Below are positions 1-5,162 of a stretch of 7,890 nucleotides of DNA, one piece after another. The DNA is from JBCCZC01 sp039188505 (GTDB lineage Bacteria; Pseudomonadota; Gammaproteobacteria; Xanthomonadales; SZUA-38): contig JBCCZC010000263.1 in assembly GCA_039188505.1 (NCBI GenBank), positions 1-7,890 of the forward strand, read 5' to 3'. Made by a program: the position numbers and the translations under genes. Position 1 is the first letter of the stretch; every line of letters starts with the position of its first letter. The notes under the pieces were generated by a model, which ran no database searches, had not been told where the DNA came from, and was given only the letters and a program-made list of their open reading frames with translations.

Positions 1-80
1 TCGAAGGTGGGCGGCGCCTCGGGGGCGCCGGCGCAGGCGACGAGCAGAAGGGCGAGGGCTCCGGTGACGATCGATCGCAT
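1..80 (-). CDS. Putative lipoprotein, N-terminal fragment (runs off left edge)
   Basis: Only the first 26 codons are in the window, so the function is unknown. The reading from the ATG at 80 gives MRSIVTGALALLLVAC, followed by a Gly/Ala/Pro-rich stretch. This is a classic type II signal peptide: basic n-region (Arg2), hydrophobic core, and lipobox LVAC with the lipidated Cys at residue 16. Ala rather than Asp after the Cys suggests delivery to the outer membrane by the usual Lol rule. An in-frame ATG four codons upstream (at 92) is an alternative start; neither has a strong Shine-Dalgarno sequence. The start at 80 is preferred because it gives the more typical n-region. The gene lies in the same direction as the DUF3598-like gene upstream of it, about 105 bp away, with a hairpin between them, so it may be a separate transcript. 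Confidence 0.68.
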   Translation of the reverse strand, partial: MRSIVTGALALLLVACAGAPEAPPTF

Positions 81-155
81 GGGCTGATCCATTGCTGGGG
101 ACTCGCGCTACTTTGCCACAGCGCGAGCCTGATGCGGATGCCGATCGTAGCGCGT

Positions 156-175
156 CGGGGCGATCGAGCGCCCCG
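156..175 (-). terminator. Possible weak terminator hairpin between DUF3598-like gene and lipoprotein gene
   Basis: A perfect 7-bp inverted repeat, CGGGGCG (156-162) and CGCCCCG (169-175), has a 6-nt loop. It lies 22 bp beyond the stop codon of the minus-strand DUF3598-like gene. No T-run follows on the minus strand, so it is not a textbook intrinsic terminator. It could be an RNA 3'-end stabiliser or chance in GC-rich DNA. Confidence 0.3.
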
Positions 176-197
176 TAAATCCGACGGGCGCCCTGCT

Positions 198-692
198 TTA
201 AGGCAAGGTGTCTCGCGTCGCCCCTTCCCATTGCTCGGAGACCTTCTCCTCGTCGATCAGGGTGCGCTGGGCGATACGACCATCCCGGATCCACTGCCAG
301 ACGCGCTGGCGATAGCGGCCGCAGTCGCTGAGCTGAATCATCTCGTAGAGCACGAGCCCCGGCTCGCCCTTCCGCTCCCAGAAGAGCATCACCGAGCGAT
401 TGAAGCTGTCGAGCCCCACCTCGGCGGCCCAGCCGGTGATGAGCTCATTGTCGAACCAGACGCGGCCATCGCGGTACTCGGCCGGAAATTCCCGGTCCTC
501 GGTCTCGCCGTTTTCCCAGGTGTAGTGGTTGGTCTGGTGATATGGCCACTCGCCGCCATCGGGAAAGCGGCAGATCAGGCGCGAACGGTGCTCGTCGATC
601 TTGTTGCCGTCGCGATCGAAATAGCGATACCAGCCGTCCCAGACGCCTTCGTGGCGGGCGAGGAGGGGCATGGCTTCCCGGATTGCACTCAT
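198..692 (-). CDS. DUF3598-like protein (calycin/lipocalin-like fold expected)
   Basis: A 164-residue soluble protein of unknown function with no signal peptide or membrane segment. The sequence is rich in aromatic residues and alternating strands. Recognisable blocks are HEGVWDGWYRYFD near residues 14-26, DEHRSRLICRFPDGG around 33-47, HQTNHYTWENGE around 52-63, FDNELITGW around 80-88, and a C-terminal YRQRVWQWIRDGRIAQRTLIDE block. From memory these resemble proteins annotated DUF3598, a family placed near the calycin or fatty-acid-binding barrel folds; a small-ligand role would be inference only. The ATG at 692 is chosen because AGGAG (702-706 on the minus strand) lies 9 nt upstream. The gene is divergent from the amine oxidase operon and shares its promoter region, which hints at a functional link. 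Its ribosome binding site falls inside a strong predicted hairpin. Confidence 0.8.
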   Translation of the reverse strand: MSAIREAMPLLARHEGVWDGWYRYFDRDGNKIDEHRSRLICRFPDGGEWPYHQTNHYTWENGETEDREFPAEYRDGRVWFDNELITGWAAEVGLDSFNRSVMLFWERKGEPGLVLYEMIQLSDCGRYRQRVWQWIRDGRIAQRTLIDEEKVSEQWEGATRDTLP

Positions 693-701
693 CGATATTT
701 T

Positions 702-727
702 CTCCTGGCGGGCTGCAGCCGCAGGAG
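702..727 (-). promoter_or_regulatory. Hairpin sequestering the ribosome binding site of the DUF3598-like gene
   Basis: Read on the minus strand, CTCCT pairs with AGGAG, and the adjoining GCGG pairs with CCGC. This gives about 9 bp with a single bulged C and a 7-nt loop. The AGGAG arm (706-702) is the Shine-Dalgarno sequence of the gene starting at 692. In mRNA the structure would hide the ribosome binding site, consistent with translational control, although the folding is read by eye and not computed. Confidence 0.5.
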
Positions 728-778
728 GCTAAGGAAGCAGGCGTGAATGCGCCGCCTCGGGCCTTGCGCGACCGGAGC

Positions 779-810
779 TTGGGTGCTAAAAAGACATAAA
801 GATATATCAA
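779..810. promoter_or_regulatory. Overlapping divergent promoter candidates in AT-rich patch
   Basis: Positions 785-820 are strikingly AT-rich against GC-rich surroundings. On the plus strand TTGGGT (779-784) is followed after 16 bp by GATATA (801-806), or after 18 bp by TATATC (803-808). This would start transcription some 70 bp before the flavoenzyme ATG at 882. On the minus strand TTGATA (810-805) is followed after 16 bp by TAGCAC (788-783), placing transcription toward the DUF3598-like gene with a leader near 84 nt. The two candidates occupy the same bases, and the 8-bp palindrome GATATATC (801-808) lies inside. These are sigma70-like matches by eye, neither perfect. Confidence 0.45.
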
Positions 811-881
811 AAGGTGTAATCCATCCATGGCGTCTGTTGGGGGACCGGCGCACACCCCCTCCCGACGGCGCTGACGAACCC

Positions 882-2288
882 ATGCCAAGCCGCCACCTGC
901 CATCACGTAGACGCTTTCTCGGCGCCGTAGCCCTCGCCTGCGGCGCGACCCTCGCCGGACCGATGCGTGCGGCCGAGCGCAGCCAGGTCGTCGTCGTCGG
1001 CGCGGGACTTGCTGGCCTGCGAACCGCGATGCTTCTCGAGAGCTACGGCTTCCACGTGCGCGTGCTCGAAGCGGCGGACCGCGTGGGCGGACGGATGTAC
1101 ACGCTGGAAGATGTCCCGGGCCGCCCCGAGGCGGGCGGTCTCGAGGTCGGGAAATCCTATGGCCGGCTCCGTTCCATCGGCGCCGCCGTCGGTGTCGGCT
1201 TCACGCCGCCGCCGCCGCGCAGCTCGGGCTGGACCATTGCCGGCGAGGATCTGCTCCTCGACGCCGCCGGCTGGGCCGAGGCCCCGGGCAATCCGCTGAC
1301 CGAGGCCGAGCGCGCCATCACGCCGCCCGCCCTCCTGTTCCATTACCTGCGCGGCGCTCCCGAACTGAAGGACTGGCCCGGCGCGGCCGCCTTCGAGGAT
1401 CTGAGCGTTGGCGCCTGGCTCGAGCGGCGTGGCGCCAGCGCAGCGGCCGTCGGCCTCATCGACCGGAACTACAACGGCATCGATGTCGCCAGCGCGTCGA
1501 CCGGCTTCCTGCTGCACGCCATGGCGGTGCGGATGGGCTCGCCGCCGGGCTCCGACCGCATCGTCGGGGGCAGCCAGCGATTGCCCGAGGCGATGGCTGA
1601 CACGCTCGCGGCCACTCCGGAACTGAACCGCAAGGTCGTGGCCGTGACCGAGGCGGGCAACGGCGTCGAGCTTCGCTGTGAGGACGGAACTCGGATCGTC
1701 TGCGACCAGGTCGTTCTGGCGACGCCCCTGCCGGCATTGAGGCGGGTCGCGATCGAAGCGCCCCTGCCGGCCCCGATCCGCGGCGCGATCGATGCGCTGC
1801 CCTACACCCCGATTACCCAGGTGCACTTCGGCCTCGAGCGAGCCTTCTGGGAAGACGATGGGCTTCCCCCGAACCTCTGGTGCGATGATCCCCTCGGCCG
1901 GGTCTTCGCCAATACCGATGCGGAGGGCAACGTGATCAGCCTGACCGCATGGATCAACGGCCCGGCGTCCCTGGCGCTACCCGCCGACGACATCGCCCGC
2001 TGGGCAACCGACCGGCTCGCCGCGCTGCGGCCAGCCTCCAGGGGAGCGGTGAAGGCCCTGCAGGTCGTTGATTGGACCCGCGATGCGTCGACCGGCGGCG
2101 CCTACTCGACGATGGCTGTCGGCCAGCCCGCGCGGTTCATGGGTCTGCTCACCACCGGCACCGACCGGATCCGCTTCGCCGGCGAACACTGTTTCTTCGA
2201 TGCACCCGGCATGGAGTCGGCCGTGGCGTCCGGCGAGATTGCGGCGCTGGGTGTCCTCAAGGCTTTGGATGGGAGTGCTGCCGCATGA
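882..2288 (+). CDS. Tat-exported flavin amine oxidase-family oxidoreductase
   Basis: A 468-residue FAD protein of the amine oxidase (MAO/polyamine oxidase/LSD1) superfamily, likely folded in the cytoplasm with its flavin and exported by Tat. The N-terminus has a twin-arginine motif SRRRFLG (residues 8-14) and a hydrophobic stretch to about residue 27. The FAD-binding dinucleotide fold follows: VVVVGAGLAGL (36-46), acidic Glu63 for the ribose, and RVGGR (67-71). The family's C-terminal flavin motif is RFAGEH (431-436), followed by GMESAVASG. In-frame codons extend back to an ATG at 747, but the start at 882 puts the Tat signal at the N-terminus and lies downstream of the promoter candidate; no clear Shine-Dalgarno precedes it. 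Family expectation is oxidation of an amine to an imine/aldehyde with O2 or another acceptor. Three MAO active-site positions differ: Gln313 for the flavin-associated Lys, Ala407 for the covalent-FAD Cys, and Gly443 for one cage Tyr. The substrate and even the reaction type are therefore uncertain. First gene of a coupled operon. Confidence 0.87.
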   Translation: MPSRHLPSRRRFLGAVALACGATLAGPMRAAERSQVVVVGAGLAGLRTAMLLESYGFHVRVLEAADRVGGRMYTLEDVPGRPEAGGLEVGKSYGRLRSIGAAVGVGFTPPPPRSSGWTIAGEDLLLDAAGWAEAPGNPLTEAERAITPPALLFHYLRGAPELKDWPGAAAFEDLSVGAWLERRGASAAAVGLIDRNYNGIDVASASTGFLLHAMAVRMGSPPGSDRIVGGSQRLPEAMADTLAATPELNRKVVAVTEAGNGVELRCEDGTRIVCDQVVLATPLPALRRVAIEAPLPAPIRGAIDALPYTPITQVHFGLERAFWEDDGLPPNLWCDDPLGRVFANTDAEGNVISLTAWINGPASLALPADDIARWATDRLAALRPASRGAVKALQVVDWTRDASTGGAYSTMAVGQPARFMGLLTTGTDRIRFAGEHCFFDAPGMESAVASGEIAALGVLKALDGSAAA

Positions 2289-2587
2289 GCGCGTACCTGA
2301 TTGTCCAGGCGACGGTCACGGATCCGGCGAAATTCGGCCCCTACGCGCAAGGTACCGCGGCGCTGGTGGCCAAGCTGGGGGGCGAGTACATCGTTCTCGG
2401 CGACCAGCCCGAGGTGCTCGAGGGCGACTGGCCGGGCGGTCTCACCGTCATTTCGCGGTGGCCCAGCAGGGAAGCGGCGAAGGCCTTCTACGAATCGCCG
2501 GAGTACACCGAGCTGCGCCAGCTCCGCACGGACTGCTGCGTCGCTCACATCGCCCTGGCTCGCGGCGTGGACGAGATGCCTGAATGA
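2285..2587 (+). CDS. DUF1330 family protein
   Basis: A 100-residue protein, close to the usual length of the family, which forms small dimeric alpha/beta-barrel (ferredoxin-like) proteins of unknown function. Diagnostic blocks are the start MSAYLIVQATVTDPAKFGPY, then GGEYIVLGDQPEVLEGDWP (32-50), a beta strand TVISRWPSREAAKAFYESPEY (54-74), and ELRQLR. No signal peptide is present, so it is cytoplasmic. The ATG at 2285 overlaps the previous stop by 4 bp (ATGA), and GGGAG (2271-2275) sits 9 nt upstream. Coupling to the flavoenzyme and the nitrilase-like gene suggests a role on the same substrate or a labile intermediate, as with other small alpha/beta-barrel proteins in catabolic operons. That role is inference. 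Confidence 0.88.
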   Translation: MSAYLIVQATVTDPAKFGPYAQGTAALVAKLGGEYIVLGDQPEVLEGDWPGGLTVISRWPSREAAKAFYESPEYTELRQLRTDCCVAHIALARGVDEMPE

Positions 2588-3630
2588 CGGCCTACCGCGC
2601 CATGGCCCTGCAGCTCGCGTGCGACGCCGTCAACGGCTGCCGCGATCGTGAGGCCGCGCGAGCGCTGATGCGCGAGAGCATCGATCGGATCGGTCGCCAG
2701 CTCGCGGCGAGCAAGCGTTTCGTCGGGCCGGACCTTCGCCTCGTCGTGCTGCCGGAGTACTTCCTGACCGGTTTTCCGATGGGCGAGACGCCGCAGCAGT
2801 GGCACTACAAGGCCTGCCTGACCCTCGACGACCCGCTCTATGGCGAACTCGGCGCCATCGCCACGGCCAACGACGTCTACCTGTCCGGCAACGCTTATGA
2901 GATCGACCCCGCATTCCCGGATCTCTACTTCCAGACCTCGTTCATCATCGAGCCCGGCGGAGAGGTCGCGCTGCGCTACCGCCGACTGGTATCGATGTTC
3001 GCGCCGACGCCGCACGACGTCTGGGATCGTTACCTCGAGGTCCACGGCTTCGACGCGGTGTTCCCGGTGCTCGACTGCGAGCTCGGCCGCCTCGCCTGCG
3101 TGGCCTCCGAGGAGATCCTCTACCCGGAGATCAGCCGGGCCTTTGCCCTGCGTGGCGCGGAAGTTCTGCTCCACTCCTCGAGCGAGGTGGGCAGCCCGGC
3201 CGATACGGTGAAGGGCATCGCGCGGCGGGCGCGAGCGGTCGAGAACCAGTGCTATTTGGTCTCGGCCAACAGCGCGGGGATCCGACGCATCGCGATCCCG
3301 GAGTGCTCCACCGACGGGCACTCGCAGATCCTGGACCACCAGGGCCGAATCCTCGCCGAGGCGGATACCGGTGAATCGATGGTGACCGTCGAAGAGCTGG
3401 ACATCACCGCGCTGAGGCGCGCGCGAACGCGTCCCGGCATGGGCAACCTCCTGTCACGGCAGCGGCTCGAACTGTTCGCACCGATCTACGGCGGCGCGCC
3501 GATCCACGCCGCCAACTCCCTCCTCGACGGCGACGGCAACATCATCGCGCCGGAGCGCTCGCACTTCGCCGAGCAACAGCGGCAGGCCCTCGTTCGCCTG
3601 GCCGAGCGCTGGCAGGAGGCACGACCGTGA
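2584..3630 (+). CDS. Nitrilase-superfamily (carbon-nitrogen hydrolase) protein with altered catalytic triad
   Basis: A 348-residue cytoplasmic protein of the CN-hydrolase fold, longer than typical 260-300-residue members owing to a C-terminal extension after about residue 300. Family features in order: LRLVVLPEYFLTGFP with the first catalytic Glu at 58; PGGEVALRYRRL (124-135), where the catalytic Lys should stand; and LGRLACVASEEILYPEISRA (167-186), followed by ALRGAEVLLHSSSE. Aligned on the conserved YPE/FPE and RGAE motifs, the nucleophile position is Ser175, not Cys, and the lysine position is Arg134. The only nearby Cys (172) is three residues out of register. Normal members hydrolyse nitriles, amides, carbamoylated amines or ureido compounds. 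This one may have lost hydrolase activity, use serine, or belong to a distinct clade with another function. Its ATG overlaps the DUF1330 stop (ATGA). It overlaps the aldehyde dehydrogenase start by 4 bp, so co-translation is expected. Confidence 0.87.
   Translation: MTAYRAMALQLACDAVNGCRDREAARALMRESIDRIGRQLAASKRFVGPDLRLVVLPEYFLTGFPMGETPQQWHYKACLTLDDPLYGELGAIATANDVYLSGNAYEIDPAFPDLYFQTSFIIEPGGEVALRYRRLVSMFAPTPHDVWDRYLEVHGFDAVFPVLDCELGRLACVASEEILYPEISRAFALRGAEVLLHSSSEVGSPADTVKGIARRARAVENQCYLVSANSAGIRRIAIPECSTDGHSQILDHQGRILAEADTGESMVTVEELDITALRRARTRPGMGNLLSRQRLELFAPIYGGAPIHAANSLLDGDGNIIAPERSHFAEQQRQALVRLAERWQEARP
3614..3619 (+). promoter_or_regulatory. Ribosome binding site fixing a GTG start
   Basis: A consensus AGGAGG lies 7 nt upstream of the GTG at 3627. 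It supports GTG as the aldehyde dehydrogenase start and is stronger than the sites before the other genes of the operon. Although it lies inside the nitrilase-like coding sequence, it would let this gene be translated well. Confidence 0.75.
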
Positions 3631-5060
3631 CCGCCTATGCCGTTCGCAATCCGCGCTCCGGCGAGGTCGACTGGCACTTCGACGCGCCCGACCGCACGAC
3701 CCTGAAGGCCCGCATCGCCGGGCTGAGGACCGCGGAACCGGGCTGGGCCGAGCGCGGTGTCACGGGCCGCGTCGACGCACTCCGATCCTTTGCGGCCGCC
3801 CTGCAGGCGCGGCGTGATCGGATCGTCGCAGCGCTCACGATCGACACGGGCCGCGCCAGCGAATCGGCGCTGGAGTTCGACTCGACCCTCGGCGCCATCG
3901 AGCGCTGGTGCAACCTCGCGCCGCAGCTGCTGGAGCCGGCGCCGGAGCGCGCCGCGGCCATGCCTTCGATTCATCTCGGCCAGCGCCTCCACGCCTACCC
4001 GGTCGTCGGCGTGATCAGCCCCTGGAACTTTCCGCTGCTGCTGGCGTTCGTCGACGCGATTCCCGCGCTGCTGGCCGGCTGCACGGTTGCCCTCAAGCCC
4101 AGCGAGGTAACGCCGCGCTGGACCGAGCCCGCGCGCGAAGCGCTGGCTGCTTCGGACCTGGCCGCGGTGCTTGCCATCAGTCCCGGCGGCGCCGAGACCG
4201 GCATCGGACTCGTGGAGACCGTCGACGCGGTCTGCTTCACCGGCAGCACGCACACGGGCCGGAGTGTCGCCGTCGCCGCGGCCCAGCGGCTCATTCCCGC
4301 CTTTCTCGAACTCGGCGGGAAGGACGCGGCCATCGTGACGGAGGACATCGACATCGAGCGGACGGCCGATGCCCTCGTCTGGGGCAGCATGGTCAACGCG
4401 GGACAATCGTGCCTGTCGCTCGAGCGCGCCTATCTGTTCGATGCCGTTGCAGACGAGCTCGAAGCGGCGCTGGCGGAACGCGCCGAGGCGCTGCAGTTGA
4501 ACGTCGAAGATCCGACGCTGGGTCAGATCGGCCCGGTGATCCGCGCCGAACAGGCGGACCTGATTCAGACCCATTTCGACGATGCGCGGGCGCGCGGTGC
4601 GCGCTTTCTCTGTGGCGGCAGGATCGAGGAGCACGGCGGCCTGTGGTGCCAGCCCACCATCGTCGCCGACACGACGCCCGAGATGCTCATCGTCCGCGAG
4701 GAGACCTTCGCCCCGATTCTGGCGCTCGCGCGGGTCAGCGACGACGAGGCCGCGGTTGCCGCGGCCAATGACACGGCCTACGGACTTTCGGGTGCGGTCT
4801 TCTGCCGCGACCGGACGCGGGCCCACGCGCTGGCCGAGCGCCTCCGCTGCGGCGGCGTCTCGGTCAACGACGCGGCGCTCACCGCGCTCGTCCACGAGGG
4901 CGAGAAGGAGGCCTTCGGGGACTCCGGCCTCGGCGGTTCGCGCATGGGACCGGCGGCGCTCCGACGGTTCACGCGCCGCCAGCTGTTTCTCGAATGCATC
5001 GACGAGCGCCGGGCGCCCTGGTGGTTCCGAACCGCGGAGGCGCCGGCGACCGTAGACTGA
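3627..5060 (+). CDS. NAD(P)-dependent aldehyde dehydrogenase
   Basis: A 477-residue protein of standard length for the ALDH superfamily, oxidising an aldehyde to its carboxylate with NAD(P)+ in the cytoplasm. All core motifs are present: VVGVISPWNFP (126-136, catalytic Asn134), LKPSE (156-160, cofactor Lys157), FTGST (204-208, end of the Rossmann region), LELGGKDA (227-234, general base Glu228), NAGQSCLS (257-264, nucleophile Cys262), REETFAP (357-363) and YGLSGAVF (385-392). The start is GTG with a strong AGGAGG. The GTGA overlap with the nitrilase-like stop continues the coupled operon. Its substrate cannot be read from sequence; the obvious candidate is an aldehyde released by the amine oxidase-family enzyme, which would have to enter the cytoplasm because that enzyme is exported. 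An O-linked or aromatic aldehyde specificity cannot be excluded. Confidence 0.93.
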   Translation: MTAYAVRNPRSGEVDWHFDAPDRTTLKARIAGLRTAEPGWAERGVTGRVDALRSFAAALQARRDRIVAALTIDTGRASESALEFDSTLGAIERWCNLAPQLLEPAPERAAAMPSIHLGQRLHAYPVVGVISPWNFPLLLAFVDAIPALLAGCTVALKPSEVTPRWTEPAREALAASDLAAVLAISPGGAETGIGLVETVDAVCFTGSTHTGRSVAVAAAQRLIPAFLELGGKDAAIVTEDIDIERTADALVWGSMVNAGQSCLSLERAYLFDAVADELEAALAERAEALQLNVEDPTLGQIGPVIRAEQADLIQTHFDDARARGARFLCGGRIEEHGGLWCQPTIVADTTPEMLIVREETFAPILALARVSDDEAAVAAANDTAYGLSGAVFCRDRTRAHALAERLRCGGVSVNDAALTALVHEGEKEAFGDSGLGGSRMGPAALRRFTRRQLFLECIDERRAPWWFRTAEAPATVD

Positions 5061-5069
5061 GCAAATGTG

Positions 5070-5090
5070 CCGCGGGCGGGGAGCCCGCGG
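5070..5090 (+). other. GC-rich hairpin after aldehyde dehydrogenase gene
   Basis: A perfect 8-bp inverted repeat, CCGCGGGC (5070-5077) and GCCCGCGG (5083-5090), has a 5-nt GGGGA loop. It begins 10 bp past the aldehyde dehydrogenase stop. No T-run follows, so full termination is doubtful. It could be a partial terminator or mRNA stabiliser that lowers readthrough between the enzymes and the receptor gene. Confidence 0.5.
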
Positions 5091-5114
5091 GTGGGGATTT
5101 CGATCGGGGAATAA

Positions 5115-5133
5115 GGGCACGACAGAAGTGCCC
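5115..5133 (+). other. Second hairpin in leader of TonB-dependent receptor gene
   Basis: GGGCAC (5115-5120) and GTGCCC (5128-5133) form a perfect 6-bp stem with a GACAGAA loop. It ends 13 nt before the AAGGAGG ribosome binding site. A role in translation control of the receptor is possible but unproven. No known riboswitch core was recognised. Confidence 0.4.
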
Positions 5134-5146
5134 AAAACGTTGGGAG

Positions 5147-5153
5147 AAGGAGG
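5147..5153 (+). promoter_or_regulatory. Strong ribosome binding site of the receptor gene
   Basis: AAGGAGG, a full Shine-Dalgarno match, lies 9 nt before the ATG at 5163. It fixes the start, which also gives a complete signal peptide. Confidence 0.8.
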
Positions 5154-5162
5154 ATTCACCGC

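Noticed and set aside
132..746. A 204-codon plus-strand frame across the DUF3598-like gene
   Set aside because: It is antisense to the DUF3598-like gene, whose product has conserved aromatic blocks and a good ribosome binding site; the plus-strand product has no recognisable domain.
747..881. N-terminal extension of the flavoenzyme to an ATG at 747
   Set aside because: It would bury the Tat signal 45 residues inside the protein and lie across the promoter candidate; its residues show no domain character. The start at 882 is preferred, although it lacks a clear Shine-Dalgarno.
903..1826. A 307-codon minus-strand frame inside the flavoenzyme gene
   Set aside because: It is fully antisense to the FAD-binding gene, Arg/Gly/Ala-rich without motifs, and best explained as a composition shadow.
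2545..3339. A 264-codon minus-strand frame inside the nitrilase-like gene
   Set aside because: It is antisense to a gene with clear family motifs and has no domain or ribosome binding site of its own.
882..5060. Reading the operon as an indole-3-acetic acid pathway (amine oxidase, nitrilase/amidase, aldehyde dehydrogenase)
   Set aside because: The family set is suggestive, but the nitrilase-like protein lacks the catalytic Cys and Lys, and the oxidase lacks MAO-type residues and is exported. Nothing in the sequence points to indole substrates.
5061..5162. A cobalamin or other known riboswitch before the receptor gene
   Set aside because: The gap is short, and I could not find a B12-box-like or other known riboswitch core; only two simple hairpins are present.
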